Shown: positions 21,750-33,936, numbered from the stretch's first letter. The stretch: DNA of 64,000 nucleotides from Conoideocrella luteorostrata (GCA_032433595.1 JASWJB010000001.1:186001-250000); one strand, 5' to 3'. Numbers and translations: made by a program. The notes: generated by a model not told the origin, from the sequence alone.

Positions 21750-24700
21750 GTTCTGCGAACATTGCAGAAGCTTGTTCGAAAATTGCCCTCTCTTAGCCAT
21801 CGTGCACTCAGCTTTTCTGTGCCTGGTATACCAACAAGGGAGAGGGGGTTATTGTGTACAACAGTGTCTATCTCACAAAAGCAAGTCAGGGATTGGAGGA
21901 TATCATAAATACAAAAAGGCATTTATCTACTTCGGCCGTGGTTTTCCTTACCAGAATAAGCAATATCGGGGAGTCTGGGGCGTGTTAACGAACTCTGAAC
22001 ATGGAATTTGGGCATGGCATCTAGCGAACGGCAGGTGGAAATAGTATTGTCATTTTGGAACTACTAGCCCATACTCCAAATGGTTGAAATAGAGTACCAA
22101 ATATATGGAAATTAATCGGTTTCAACGATTTAGCCAACGTTTTCGTGGTGATTCGGATATAGACGAGAATCGATTAGAGTATATAGATGGTGTTCTAGTC
22201 TGTATCCTTTGACGACCATTGGGTCACCCGATATTTTTGGTTCACGCGGCGGGCATTTCATACCACTACTCCCTTATACTAGAATACTGAAGACAGCGGT
22301 TTACTTTTCCATATACTCGTGCACAGCACAATCAATTGTAGTTTACAGAGCAGCTACAGCTGCAATAAACTCAATGCTTGGCCTATAGTACTCGCTATCA
22401 CAAGGTTGAAGACAATCCCAGGTCCAGGGTAGCATATCCTTTGTCAAATGCCGCCTAGACCAGAAACACAATTGCCGAGCAAAATAAACTCAAGTCGAAC
22501 ACATACTATCATGGTAAGAGAATTGGCGTATTACAACTAGTGGTTTGCCTATCAGTAGCCGAGAGTGACAGAATTGATCCGAGCGTCACACTCCCCTATT
22601 GATCACGGGAAGGCACCGACGAGAGTGGTTTGAATGGCGCCACCGACAGTTATTTATGAAATTCTTCGTGTGTACCGTTGGTAGGCGTAATCCGGCTTAA
22701 AGTTACAGTACTGTTGCGCCCTCCCAGCCATAGTGTGTAGATCAAAGTTGATGCTTCAAGTGCCACGTAACAATGAACCCGAGCATCGTATCAGATCTTT
22801 CGTGTTGCTTCATCATATTGTTCATCTCGAAACGGGTCGAGCCATCATAAAGGCCAGTTTGTTCAATGCGATATTTTCATTCTTGCCCAACCAATTACGG
22901 CACTTTTCCTCCAGTCACCAATCGGACCTGGTTCCTGTAAATTGTCTCAGACTACATTCCAATTCTGGCTGCAGTACTCCGCTCTCCGTAGAAGATTGGG
23001 TTCAGTGAGAAAACACAATTCGCCGGTAACCTGTCTCACATTGGCCAAAGCTTGGAGCTCGTTGCATACCTAGGAATGATTTGGGTGGCTGTTCAGGCGC
23101 GGTGGCAATAGTTCGCCGTGTGTTCAAGATGCTAGCATCTGTGAGGTCCATGTTCAACGATGCTGCTGACTTGCTGCGACCACTCGGCGGCGGTTGCAGT
23201 GCACAGCGGCATATGCACTCCGTAGTGCGCTTGACCATTAGCTTTAGGCAGCCGGGTACACCGTCCGGGGGCCCGTACTCCGGTGCAGAACAACTCTATT
23301 GTAGGGAGTACTCCGCACTGCCAACGTACTTGTGTAGCGCTTGCGTGGTGCAGCACAAGTATTTTTGCAGGTTATGTGGGTCGCAGCAAAAAGAGCAGGA
23401 GTTTGGTAGAGAAGAAGAGCCATGCGGTCAGCCGACAGCCATACATGGGAGATATGCGGAACCAATCCCATTTCTACTTCCCGGCATCACGGGACCTTTT
23501 GTGATCCCTGAGAAGGCCGCCTGCTCCTACTTGTGTACCTACGAGAAGATGTCTTCTTGACCGCTTAGAAATGGTCGATGTTCAAACATGGGAGACGTGA
23601 GATATCAGTGTTGGCCGGCTTCTTGGCCACAAGTGGCGCTGGCTGTGGGCTAAACACTCTTGTACGGCCGACTCCGTACTCGGCGGGGTAAAAGAGAACG
23701 TCAATGGTTGGCAGCATGCTGTTGGTATCTTTGTCTCGAGATCCTGCCTGACTAGGTGGCGGTGTGGCCCTCATACATTAGACGTCGGTCCAGAGGGGTG
23801 CAAGAAGCCCGCCCTGGAAGATTGATATCTGTCTGCAAGGTTGATTGGCTCATTTAGACTGGTTCGAACGGTTTTTATTTTCTTTCTCTAGAAAAGAGCC
23901 TAGTGTGACTCAAAAATGGGTGGTTGCTACGCGCGACCATGCCGGCGTTCGTTGTATGAAGTACTATATATGTAGGAAAACTGCGGAAATTGGGTGAACT
24001 GTTCATAGGCCCTGTGAAGATCAACTGGTCGTAATCGTTTCTCGCGAGACACTACAAACGGCATTGAGCTTTATATTGTACCCTCGCACCAAAATACTCA
24101 TCTGCCAAGCCAAACAGGCTCGAGCAGGATATTAGTAATTGCTTAGCTTCCGTAGGTGTATCTCGCTCATTGACAGCTCGAATACATGCATATCGGAGGA
24201 GTTAGCAGTCTTAGAAAAGTGATACATGCAGATGCAGTTCCACCTCGAAATCCGCCAGACACCGTGGAGCAAGGTCGAGGGCATCGTGGGGAGGAGACGT
24301 GGCTGTTCGTGTTCCACTGGGGACTTTGTACTAGCCACCTGATGTGGGTCGGGCTGGGGATTGATTGCACCGGGGGAAGGCTCGACGAGAGATGTGCAAG
24401 CGGGCGAGCGAGAGGCATAGATAGATAGGCAGTCCGGCATGTCCGTGAATTTAGTCATTATAGTTAACAATCAGCAAAGGAGTCTTATAATTTAGCAGGT
24501 GGCGGATGAGCCACGGCTCACAGCCTCTCGGCGGAATTGGCGTCATATATTTGCAACATTCTTACTACGTACACTAGGATCGTGCACGTCCACTATCTTC
24601 TTACCAGAAATTGATCAGCAGTAAAACTAGAAGCCAGATAGTGCTAATGTGATGAATATGGCCCTAGTGGTGCGCTTACGAAAGTCAGGTTCGGTTTATT

Positions 24701-26432
24701 CACGGTTGCTATTCTTGCCATGCATGATCAAATGCTAGTGGTAGTAGTAGGAGTGGTGATTGCACGGAGCAATATGCGGTTTGTCTTATGCAACAAGGAC
24801 ATTTGAGACCCCGCCGCTGTCAAGGCCCCCCCCCTGTAAAGAGGTGTCTGCGCCAGAGTCAGAATTAACGCTGATCGATGTCCCATGTGCACGCTACACA
24901 CTTTGATTCCGAGATAAGCTACCGTCATGTTGCGATGCGAGGACCTGGTGAGCTCCAAAACCAGTCGGCAAGTTTCAACGTCGATTTGACGTTATTCTAT
25001 TAGCACAGTTGGCCCAGCAAAGGTGCTGGGGAAGGAAGAAAGAAAGAAAGAAGGAAGGAAGTAAGGAAGGAAGGAAGAATAAATATGCCCGATGGCCAAC
25101 TTTCGCAACTATACATCATTACGACAATGGCAGGAGCAGTCAACGATGATTTTGAATTTTGGTAGAATTCAAGTTTTGCAGCCACTCCGTACTCCGTAGT
25201 GCGTCGTGAATTCTGTTCGTATCTCGCATATTGTGCGGAGTTCACAGCGTCCTCGTTCATAAGCCACACTGGGGTATTAAGCTCGTTCGCCTCTTCATTC
25301 TACGGAGGCATGCTGTCGGTTTAACGGTGGCGAACAGTCTGGTGCAGGTGGTAGGGTGTCCATTGGGGGAACAAAGTAGGGAGGGGTGTCGAGGAGTGTG
25401 TGCTAAGCGACTTTCGAGTTTATCAATAGACAAGTGAAGGACAAATCAATAACATTAATAGTGGATGGCGCTGTGACCAAAGTGGAGGAAGCGAGACAAG
25501 GGGAGGGAAAAAAAAACGGGTTGTCACGTCCACTCGGTCCTTTCGCTATACGTCAGATGGCGTTTGGGCCGACCTCTACGGAGTATAGCTCTTCAAGGTG
25601 ACGGAGTGGAAGGGGAACAAGAATTGTTCTGTACAATATACAGCAGTGGCCATGAAGGTGACAGAGTGGATGTATAGCACCACAGCCAAGAGGCTCAATC
25701 GGTGGGAGAGATGTGGAATAGCGAAAGAACGGAGCTACAGTACTGTGTATGTTGTAGTTGCATCTGCTGTACGGAGTATATACTGCACGGATATAGTGCA
25801 CTACACAGATAAGTTTTGTTTCCGCGAACTCACCAAACTGTGTACTCTTGCGCACTCCCAGCCAGGCCCAAACTTAGACGGTTAAACCGCGTCCCGCCCA
25901 CACGCTACCGAGTATGGGGCTCAAGAATTGCGAGGCCAGTTTTCGACGGAGAAAGTGAATTATGTGGCTTTCGGTCAAGGAGTCATCGATCATTAAACAG
26001 GTCCCGTCGACCACAGCCAAGCGACGATTGCCCGAGGGTTCGTTACGCCGGCCGTGGAGGATTGGTGAGCAAAGAGGGGCGGCGGCCATGCATGCCATGG
26101 CAAGTGGAGATGGGGGATGACGCTGGCCCCATGTGTTAGCTTCTAGTTAGCTGCAACTTTTGTGGTTAAGAGTTGTTCAGTCCGGTTCTCGGGCTGCCAA
26201 TAATACGCCAATCTCAATTCCTGCGCAGCGCACCCGGCCAAGGAGCCATCTAGCGCGTGTCCCATCGACAACAAAAGAAGTTTTCCTTGTCTTCCACCGT
26301 ACAAACTTCCACATACAGATTTTAACCCGCAACCGTATTCAACGCCAAAGTTGTCTATCAACATTTCCACCACCACCTCTGCACGGCCTACAGCAGGTGC
26401 AGGTGCGTGTGTGCTTGCGCTCCTCTGTCGCC
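21750..26432. other. Long intergenic, no gene recognised
   Basis: The first part is the SEC61 3' region. 22.0-22.7 kb is visibly AT-rich. Around 22.97-23.7 kb several imperfect copies of the dispersed word occur. Exact copies lie at 25190, 25577 and 25770. A purine microsatellite lies at 25031-25079. Plus-strand frames such as 23081-23560 lack recognisable domains and carry repeat words in frame. The last about 250 bases should hold the ABC transporter leader. Confidence 0.5.
25031..25079. repeat. Polypurine GAAA/GGAA microsatellite
   Basis: A run of GAAA units followed by GGAA units, with one interruption (GTAAGG). All purine on the plus strand; intergenic. Confidence 0.8.
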
Positions 26433-29400
26433 ATGGGCTTCGCTCAATGTTCTTGGCCAATATGGAGGGTCGATGACCTCACCTTGTGCTTCCAGCAAGA
26501 GTATGTGAAACGCCGTCTTTTGGCAACCAGAATTTGGACTGTTTTGTATTTTGTCTCTTTGACAATCTATCTATCTCAGACATATACACACTCTCTCTTT
26601 TTTTCTTGGTCGTTTTTGCATCTGTCGAAGAATATCGAGCGCAAAACTAACCCGTCTGTCAACTCATGTAGTTTCCTCAAGGTTCTCTTTCCACTGGCCG
26701 TGATTCTGCTGTCTTTCTTGCGCCTTGCCTGGTCCAACTCCGCTCGGTTTCTTTCCTCGGGCAAACCGAAAGGATACAGACCTATCACAACTGATCACAC
26801 CGCCCTCCCCCCTGAAGCAAACGACGACGATAGCGAATCCGATGCAGGTCTCGAAATCCACGGCGGACGACTGGCCCTCGCCAAGACCATTAGTAGAGGT
26901 TCTGTTGTTGAAGCCGATACGCCCCATGGTCAGCGTTCATCCCAAGCTATTGAAGAGCTTGCCATCATCGGATTAGTTGTAATTAATGCTATTGCTCTGA
27001 TCAAAGGCGCCTACGGTCCCGCTGGCCGATTCGCAGCTATAGTTGGTTCTGCTACGTGGGTCTACGCGCTGATTCTAGCCTCTCTGCGTTTGACTCTTGG
27101 TGCTACAAAATGGCGAATACCTCATCTATGGAACCATACGGCCAGCATTTACGCATTGAACTGGGTCTTTGAAATCTTCGTATTCCGTTCCGCCATCATA
27201 CACCCCAGCTCGCGGCTGGTTCAAGTTCTCATTTGCACAGAATTCGCTCTCGTAACCTTGCTCTTCCTCTTGGCGGCAACCACAAGAAAGGGCAATAAGA
27301 CTGTTCTGATGGAATGGGAGGATGGAATTGAGCCCTCTCGCGAGCCACTAGCCAGTCTGTTTTCGCTGGCTACTTTTGCTTGGGTCGACGCTATTGTTTA
27401 CAAGGGCTGGAAACAGACCCTTGAGCTTGAGCATGTGTGGAATCTGCTTCCAAAGGACAAGGCTGCTGCCGTCATTGCGGACTATCGCCAAATGAAGAAA
27501 ACCGGTGCACTGGCATGGCATTTGCTCAAATACTTCAAAGGCATGCTGTTCTTTCAGTGCGCTATGGCCGTCATGTCGGGCTTCTTCACTTTCGCGCCGA
27601 CACTTCTTTTGAAGGCTATTCTCCAGTACGTCGAGGAGCCCGATCGCACACCAATCAATGTCTTATGGCTGTATGTAATCGGTCTTCCTGTATTGGATAC
27701 AATCCGATCCTATGCGGATGGCATGGCTCTCTGGACTGGTCGAAAGATCTGCATCAGGGTTCGCGCTATCATTATTGGCGACATCTATGCCAAGGCTCTT
27801 CGTCGAAAGGCAGCTGCTGGAAAAGACAAAGTTCTTCTGAGTGACAAGTCCAAGAAGGAGGACAGTTCCGCCAACGAGGGCACCATTGCCAAAATCAAAG
27901 GTGCTTTGGGCCTAAAGAAGCGCAATAAGAATCAAAGTAACCCGCCAAGCGATACCGAGTCCGCCAATGGCACCATCAACGACAACAAACCAGCTGGTGA
28001 CGATGACCAGGCAAACCTGGGAACCATTATCAACCTTATGTCTGTTGACAGTTTCAAAATCGCCGAAATTACAGCCTATTTACACTTTCTATGCGCCGCG
28101 GCGCCGACGCAGCTCATAATCTCCATTGTCTTGCTTTGGCAGGTCATGGGGCTCAGTGCTATTCCTGGACTGGTTGTCATGTTTTTCCTTCTTCCCGTCA
28201 ACTACTTCCTCGCTAAGGGCTTCAACATCACATCCAAGAACATCATGGCTGCTACTGATAAGCGAATTAATGTTACCAACGAAGTGCTCCAGAATATTCG
28301 AATTATCAAGTACTTTGCGTGGGAGGAGCGCTTCGGACGTATCATCGATGAGAAGCGAGAGTCGGAGCTCAAAGCTCTGCGGTCACGATTTACACTTTGG
28401 GCTTGTGCAGTTGCAATCTGGAACTCTGTTCCGGTCCTCATCACCTTCTTCTCCTTTCTTGTTTACACTCTCGTCGAGAAGAAGCCGCTGTATCCCTCCA
28501 TTGCCTTCACGGCCATTTCACTGTTCATGCTTCTTAGAGTTCCTCTGGACCAGCTAGGTGACATGTTCGCCCACGTTCAGGAAGCCAAGGTTTCCATTGA
28601 CCGTGTGGAAGACTTCCTCGAGGAAGCCGAGACTGAAAAGTACGAGCAACTGGGACAAGATAACATAGATCAAGATGGCGTGAAGCGCATTGGTTTCAAA
28701 AACGCCAACCTGATTTGGGGTGGAAGAGATACGGTCGCCGATGATGGCTCGAGGGCTTTCCAGCTGATGGATTTGAATGTTGACTTCCAGATCGGAAAGC
28801 TGAACATTATTGCGGGTAGTACCGGTAGCGGCAAGTCTTCAATGCTCATGGGTCTTCTGGGTGAAATGACACTCGTGGATGGCAGGGTGTATTGCCCTGG
28901 TGGACGCAGCCGAGAAGAAGTGAGGCCCGATCCCGAGACTGGGTTAGCTGACACCATTGCCTACGTTGCGCAGTCTGCGTGGCTTGTCAATGCGAACATC
29001 CGAGACAATATTTTGTTTTCGACTCCATATAATCCAGAGCGGTACAGGGATGTCATTGTTGCATGTGCGCTAGAACGCGATCTAGAGATATTGGACCACG
29101 GCGACGAAACTTTGGTTGGCGAAAAAGGCATCACGCTCTCCGGAGGGCAAAAGCAACGAATTTCGTTAGCTCGGGCTCTATACTCCAACTCGGCTCACAT
29201 TCTCATGGACGACTGCTTGAGTGCCGTTGACTCTCACACTGCCCAATGGATCTTCACCAACTGTATCCGCGGCCCTCTAATGGACAACAGGACCTGCATC
29301 CTTGTCACACATAACGTGACTCTCTGCGTCCCCCCAGCAGACTACGTCGTTTTCCTCGAGAACGGGCGAGTCACATCTCAAGGTTCTGCACAAGCGGTCA

Positions 29401-31661
29401 TTGCTTCTGGCCTCCTGGGTGAAGAAATCCAGAAATCGCGCCCCGCGTCTGCGACAGGATCTCGTGGCCCTTCACGTGTGCCGTCCAGAGTTCCCTCCAG
29501 CGCTGGTGATGGTGATACAATGGTCAACAGCAATGGCGATTCTCAAAACGGAAGCACTGCTCCTAAGAAGACCAAGCATAAGAAACCTCAGCCTGACTCT
29601 GTGGGCGAAGGCAAAGCTTCTGGCGCTGTCAAATGGCCTGTAATGAAAGTCTATATGCAAGCTATGGGACCTTGGTGGTTCTGGATTTTGGCCGTCGTCA
29701 TTTTCAACCTACAGCAACTGGCGACGGTGGCCACGAATGTTTGGGTCAGACAATGGGCGAATCAGTACGTCGAGGAAGAATCCAGCGTCGCTTACAGCTC
29801 AATGTCTCAGTCATACGGCTCCGAAGCATTCCCCAAAGGATCCTGGGCCTCAATCGCTCGCCTTGGCAGCAGCACCACCACCGCCAACGAACACATGACT
29901 TCCAAGATCAATGGCCAGGTGTCCTTTTCCCCTTTCACGGCTCCCCAAGTAAATGTAGCCTACTACCTGATTGGCCTGGCAATTGTCGGCGTTCTCGGTT
30001 CGTTTGCAGCCTTTGTGCGTGATGTATGGATCTTTTACGGTTCCCTTACTGCGTCGAGGAAGCTGCATGATCGACTCATGGCGGCCGTCACACGAGCCAA
30101 GTTCAAGTTCTTCGACGTAACGCCACTCGGCCAATTGATGAATCGTTTTAGCAAGGACCTGGAGGCCGTTGACCAAGAAATCGCTGCTACTGCCATTGGT
30201 GTTATGTCATGCGCCCTGTCTCTCCTCATTACTGTTGTGCTGATTGCTATCATCACACCTGGCTTCCTCATTGCGGCTGTTTTTATTGCGGGCATTTTCT
30301 ACTTCGTCGCCACTTTTTATCTACGTGCCTCGCGTGACCTGAAGCGACTTGAATCCGTCCAGCGCAGCCCGCTCTTCCAGCAGTTTGGTGAGACCCTTAG
30401 CGGCATGACCACCATCCGAGCCTATGGTGACGAGCGACGATTCATTCGCGACAATTTAACCAAAGTCAACACGCAGAGCCGGCCCTTCATCTACCTGTGG
30501 GCCTGTAACAGATGGCTTTCATTCCGAGCGGACCTGTTGGGCAACATGGTGTCCTTTTCTGCAGGTGTCTTTATCATTCTGAGCCTCGGCAAAATCGATG
30601 CTGGCGCGGCCGGTATCTCGCTGAGCTACGCCATGAACTTTACGGAAAACGTCCTCTGGCTCGTGCGACTGTACGGTATGAACGAGCAAAATATGAATTC
30701 GATGGAGCGAGTTAAGGAGTATCTGGATCTAGACCAAGAGGCTGCGCCTGTGGTGGAAAAGAATCGACCTCCCGAATCATGGCCCGACAAGGGCAATGTC
30801 GAGTTTGTCAACTACAGCACTCGGTACCGCGAGGACCTGGACCCGGTGCTCAAGAGTATCAGCCTACGGATCAATGCCAGGGAAAAGGTAGGCATTGTTG
30901 GACGCACAGGCGCCGGAAAGAGCTCGCTGGCGCTGGCCATCTTCCGTGCTCTTGAGGCAGAGAAGGGTCGCATTGTCATTGACGATGTCAACATTGGGGA
31001 CATTGGGTTGCGCGACCTTCGAGAGAACATCACCATTGTGCCCCAGGATCCAACACTATTCATGGGCACTATCCGCTCGAATTTGGACCCCTTTGATCAG
31101 TATACGGATGAGCAGGTATTCGAGGCCCTCCGTCGCGTGCAACTCATCGGGCCAGAGGAATCTGCTACCAATCCGACCATACAGGTGACTTCAGGGTCAC
31201 AAGTCATCCGTTCAGCAGCATCTTCCGTCAGGACGAACAAGAACGTCTTTCTTGATCTGTCGTCTCCCGTGACCGAGTCGGGATCAAATCTTTCACAGGG
31301 TCAGAGGCAATTGCTGTGCCTGGCACGAGCGATGCTTAAGAAGCCAACGGTACTGGTGATGGATGAGGCCACGGCGTCGATTGATTACAACACGGACTCG
31401 AAAATTCAAGAAACAATCCGAGAGCTCACAGGTACTGTCATTACAATCGCTCACCGCCTTGCGACCATTGTAGACTATGACAAGGTGTTGGTTCTGGACC
31501 ACGGCGAGGTGAAGCAGTACGGACACCCGTGGGAGCTGATAAGCGATGAAGAGGGACAGTTCTACAGTATGTGCGAGATGAGCGGCGAGCTTGACGTACT
31601 GGTCAAGACGGCGAAGAAGAAGTGGGACGACGACAAACTCGTGGACGTATGTGACTCTTGA
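26433..31661 (+). CDS. ABCC-type full ABC transporter, YBT1/VMR1-like
   Basis: Two exons, 26433-26500 and 26672-31661, encode 1685 residues. The 171-nt intron (GTATGT...CATGTAG, ACTAAC branch) is a multiple of three without stops, so the frame reads through it. Splicing gives FQQDFLKVLFPLAVILL, a smooth first helix. The order is TMD0, TMD1, NBD1, TMD2, NBD2. NBD1 has Walker A GSTGSGKS (about 738), LSGGQ (845) and Walker B ILMDD (866), with D in place of the catalytic glutamate, as usual for ABCC. NBD2 has GRTGAGKS (1433), LSQGQ (1563) and VLVMDE (1583). Linker 1 is S/G/P-rich. Relatives pump bile acids, conjugates and xenobiotics, often at the vacuole; the substrate here is unknown. Confidence 0.9.
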   Translation: MGFAQCSWPIWRVDDLTLCFQQEYVKRRLLATRIWTVLYFVSLTIYLSQTYTHSLFFSWSFLHLSKNIERKTNPSVNSCSFLKVLFPLAVILLSFLRLAWSNSARFLSSGKPKGYRPITTDHTALPPEANDDDSESDAGLEIHGGRLALAKTISRGSVVEADTPHGQRSSQAIEELAIIGLVVINAIALIKGAYGPAGRFAAIVGSATWVYALILASLRLTLGATKWRIPHLWNHTASIYALNWVFEIFVFRSAIIHPSSRLVQVLICTEFALVTLLFLLAATTRKGNKTVLMEWEDGIEPSREPLASLFSLATFAWVDAIVYKGWKQTLELEHVWNLLPKDKAAAVIADYRQMKKTGALAWHLLKYFKGMLFFQCAMAVMSGFFTFAPTLLLKAILQYVEEPDRTPINVLWLYVIGLPVLDTIRSYADGMALWTGRKICIRVRAIIIGDIYAKALRRKAAAGKDKVLLSDKSKKEDSSANEGTIAKIKGALGLKKRNKNQSNPPSDTESANGTINDNKPAGDDDQANLGTIINLMSVDSFKIAEITAYLHFLCAAAPTQLIISIVLLWQVMGLSAIPGLVVMFFLLPVNYFLAKGFNITSKNIMAATDKRINVTNEVLQNIRIIKYFAWEERFGRIIDEKRESELKALRSRFTLWACAVAIWNSVPVLITFFSFLVYTLVEKKPLYPSIAFTAISLFMLLRVPLDQLGDMFAHVQEAKVSIDRVEDFLEEAETEKYEQLGQDNIDQDGVKRIGFKNANLIWGGRDTVADDGSRAFQLMDLNVDFQIGKLNIIAGSTGSGKSSMLMGLLGEMTLVDGRVYCPGGRSREEVRPDPETGLADTIAYVAQSAWLVNANIRDNILFSTPYNPERYRDVIVACALERDLEILDHGDETLVGEKGITLSGGQKQRISLARALYSNSAHILMDDCLSAVDSHTAQWIFTNCIRGPLMDNRTCILVTHNVTLCVPPADYVVFLENGRVTSQGSAQAVIASGLLGEEIQKSRPASATGSRGPSRVPSRVPSSAGDGDTMVNSNGDSQNGSTAPKKTKHKKPQPDSVGEGKASGAVKWPVMKVYMQAMGPWWFWILAVVIFNLQQLATVATNVWVRQWANQYVEEESSVAYSSMSQSYGSEAFPKGSWASIARLGSSTTTANEHMTSKINGQVSFSPFTAPQVNVAYYLIGLAIVGVLGSFAAFVRDVWIFYGSLTASRKLHDRLMAAVTRAKFKFFDVTPLGQLMNRFSKDLEAVDQEIAATAIGVMSCALSLLITVVLIAIITPGFLIAAVFIAGIFYFVATFYLRASRDLKRLESVQRSPLFQQFGETLSGMTTIRAYGDERRFIRDNLTKVNTQSRPFIYLWACNRWLSFRADLLGNMVSFSAGVFIILSLGKIDAGAAGISLSYAMNFTENVLWLVRLYGMNEQNMNSMERVKEYLDLDQEAAPVVEKNRPPESWPDKGNVEFVNYSTRYREDLDPVLKSISLRINAREKVGIVGRTGAGKSSLALAIFRALEAEKGRIVIDDVNIGDIGLRDLRENITIVPQDPTLFMGTIRSNLDPFDQYTDEQVFEALRRVQLIGPEESATNPTIQVTSGSQVIRSAASSVRTNKNVFLDLSSPVTESGSNLSQGQRQLLCLARAMLKKPTVLVMDEATASIDYNTDSKIQETIRELTGTVITIAHRLATIVDYDKVLVLDHGEVKQYGHPWELISDEEGQFYSMCEMSGELDVLVKTAKKKWDDDKLVDVCDS

Positions 31662-32706
31662 TTCATGACAAACGGTTAAACTGGAACGGATATACCAAGG
31701 GAGCTGTACATGACAGGGACAGTACATTTCAAGGCTTGAATTCGAGAAGGCCGTAAGAGAGGGGTGTCGTCACGTCATGGGGACTGACTTGCGCTCGCGC
31801 GTGTACACGGGATGTTTGTAAAAGGCTGGGTTTTGGATGCTATACACATTAATTGGAGTAAACCTGGGAGTATTGATTAATTCAAAAGCAGTTACAAGTG
31901 TTTCATTGTAGGATGTGACAATAAATATGTGAGGTGTTGAGCTTAGGAGGTGCCAACAACAATACACGACATATGAACTACGACAAGGGGGGGGCTCGCT
32001 CATGCATAAAGTTTCGATACTGTGGTTACTGTACGGAATGCTCCATTCTGAATGTACTGTAACCACTCCGTACAATACAATAGTTGTGTCATGTTGAATT
32101 TGGGTGAGGCGGAGAAGGATGCTGAGCAAGGTGGCTGACTCGGGTGCAAGGGCTAAGCCGTTGTTGGTGGCTGGCATTGCTGCCTCGAAAACGTCCGTCT
32201 ATTCATTGTACTCGGCTCCCCGTGCGGAGTACTCCGTAACTAGTTTTCCGTTTATCTGTTCAAAAAGCTGACTGTAGCTAGTGACTGCAGTTGCCGCGCT
32301 GCGAATTCGTGCCCCGCCCCGCTACCCAACCAAGCGCCAGGCAGCCTCTAAGCCATTGAATGCACGCCCAGTGGACTAGCCAACCAAAACTCGAGAAATA
32401 GCTGGTCTGCCTGACGCCTCACAGAGCAGTAGTTGGTAGAGGCTGGCTGCATAAGATGCGTGTTGCACCGGAGTAAGCTGAATCTAGTCCAACAACCTTA
32501 CATCCAACCATCCATCCTCTCTCTCCCTCTCTCTCCTCTTGCGACTTTGTCCTTTGTGTTCTTTGTTTGCTCTCTTTTTCTCACTTTACGCGTGTAGCGA
32601 CAGCTTGCATATCTCCCAAGTCCAGTTCCTACCCACCTAGATATAATACATCACTCAACATCATCACTTCATCACTTCACCACTTCCACCACTTCCACCA
32701 CCTACC
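31662..32706. other. Intergenic
   Basis: This is the 3' region of the ABC gene followed by the promoter of the next gene. One exact dispersed word lies at 32230-32238, adjoining an inverted near copy (CGGAGTACTCCGTA). A CT-rich tract (32515-32580) and a tandem CATCACTTC/CCACTTC repeat (32656-32702) lie just before the start codon, probably in the 5' leader. Confidence 0.5.
32656..32702. repeat. Short tandem repeat in the 5' leader
   Basis: Repeats of ATCACTTC grading into CACTTCCAC units directly precede the ATG of the downstream gene. This pyrimidine/adenine leader is ordinary for filamentous fungi. Confidence 0.6.
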
Positions 32707-33936
32707 ATGGGCAAGGTAGACGCACCACCGCCCGACGGCAGCTCCTCGTCAACCCCTTCCCACCTCGGCGAATCCGCCGCCTCAATCACTCTCTCCTCGT
32801 CTACTTATTTCCCCAGCGACCGTCACCTGCCGCCGTCCCATCGCTATTTTGATGAAGATCCTGCCGAATTCGCAGACGATGATCTCCCGCCACTATATAC
32901 CGATCACGAAGAGTTCAACAATGACGATGCCAGGCCATTCGACCCCCTTATGCCACAGCTTAGAGACGATGGCTTCGAAACCGTCCACCCTTTTCGCGAT
33001 GACGGGATAAGCATCTTCTTTCTCGATCCGCGGCTCGATCGTGATCCCGATATCCTCGCCACCCACATCGATAGGTTATCCATGGTTCCACCACGACCTT
33101 TTGTGAGCATTGTGGGCACACACACCGAGAAGCCTACGTCAAACGATAAGAACCGCGAGACCAAGGATGTTACGGATTTTGAACTCGAGATTGAGCTAAC
33201 CCATTTGCTGTACTCGGACATCCGAGCCGCCCAGGCCTGGAGAAGCGTCAACACAGCTGGGAACTTTGAAAAGGTTCGTCGCGGAACCGTCTTCGCCACC
33301 CGAGCACCTGGCTTCGGCGGATGCGGTTCCCTCCCGGAAGAAGGAGTCCCCGGATTGCGAGAATGGTGCAGAAGATACTGTGCCTCTCGTGCCGGTCTGA
33401 AATGCTTCACTATGGAGCGCCGCATCGAAGGGTTCGACTGGGACATGCTTCGCCGCCAACTGGAAGGTCTCGTCAGAGCCACCAACTACAGGGGCAACGT
33501 CAAAATTGAGTTCCCCGTGCGTCATTCGCATGTCCATGTCTACAATGACTGTAGAATCAATCGCTGGCGTCTGACTAAATGGATCGTCATGATTTTCATG
33601 TTCACCCTCATGTTTGTGTTTACGTGGCCGTATCTGTTTTTCAAGACAAAGAGATGGGAGACTATCACTGCGGAGTGGAGGATGAGCGAACCGACCGCCG
33701 TGCCGGGGAGGAAGAAGTACGTGTCGATGAGCGAGGAGCAGTGGTACACCATGTGGGCGGGTACATTGCAGAAGGCCATGCTGGAGAGAAGGAGAGGTGT
33801 GCTGGACCAGGGAGATTTGGAGAGAACAAGAGTTGAAGGCGAGAGGAGAGAGGGCTTTGCGGGTACGGTGCAAGTTGGCATGGAAGCTATGGGGGTTGTG
33901 AACAGGAGCTTTGGATGGGGCGGAGATACCTGCTAA
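32707..33936 (+). CDS. Conserved-looking one-TM protein, function unknown
   Basis: A single exon of 409 codons starts at MGKVDAPPPDG. I do not recognise a named domain. The first about 110 residues are acidic, S/P-rich and probably disordered. Residues 150-290 look folded, including YSDIRAAQAWRSVN, REWCRRYCASRAGLKCFTMERR and KIEFPVRHSHVHVYNDCRIN, with several cysteines and histidines. A clear membrane segment follows at about 292-313 (WIVMIFMFTLMFVFTWPYLFF). The basic/acidic C-terminal tail includes EEQWYTMWAGTLQKAM. The regular composition and codon use argue that it is real. It lies between the ABC gene and the IRC6-like gene on the same strand; no functional link is implied. Localisation to an internal membrane is inference. 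Confidence 0.8.
   Translation: MGKVDAPPPDGSSSSTPSHLGESAASITLSSSTYFPSDRHLPPSHRYFDEDPAEFADDDLPPLYTDHEEFNNDDARPFDPLMPQLRDDGFETVHPFRDDGISIFFLDPRLDRDPDILATHIDRLSMVPPRPFVSIVGTHTEKPTSNDKNRETKDVTDFELEIELTHLLYSDIRAAQAWRSVNTAGNFEKVRRGTVFATRAPGFGGCGSLPEEGVPGLREWCRRYCASRAGLKCFTMERRIEGFDWDMLRRQLEGLVRATNYRGNVKIEFPVRHSHVHVYNDCRINRWRLTKWIVMIFMFTLMFVFTWPYLFFKTKRWETITAEWRMSEPTAVPGRKKYVSMSEEQWYTMWAGTLQKAMLERRRGVLDQGDLERTRVEGERREGFAGTVQVGMEAMGVVNRSFGWGGDTC

Noticed and set aside
23081..23560. Plus-strand open frame of 159 codons with cysteines
   Set aside because: The cysteine spacing does not fit a known zinc-binding pattern, and imperfect repeat words are translated within it. No splice context supports it.
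31770..32177. Minus-strand frame of 135 codons
   Set aside because: Lies in the 3' region of the ABC gene, carries a repeat-derived peptide and has no domain similarity.
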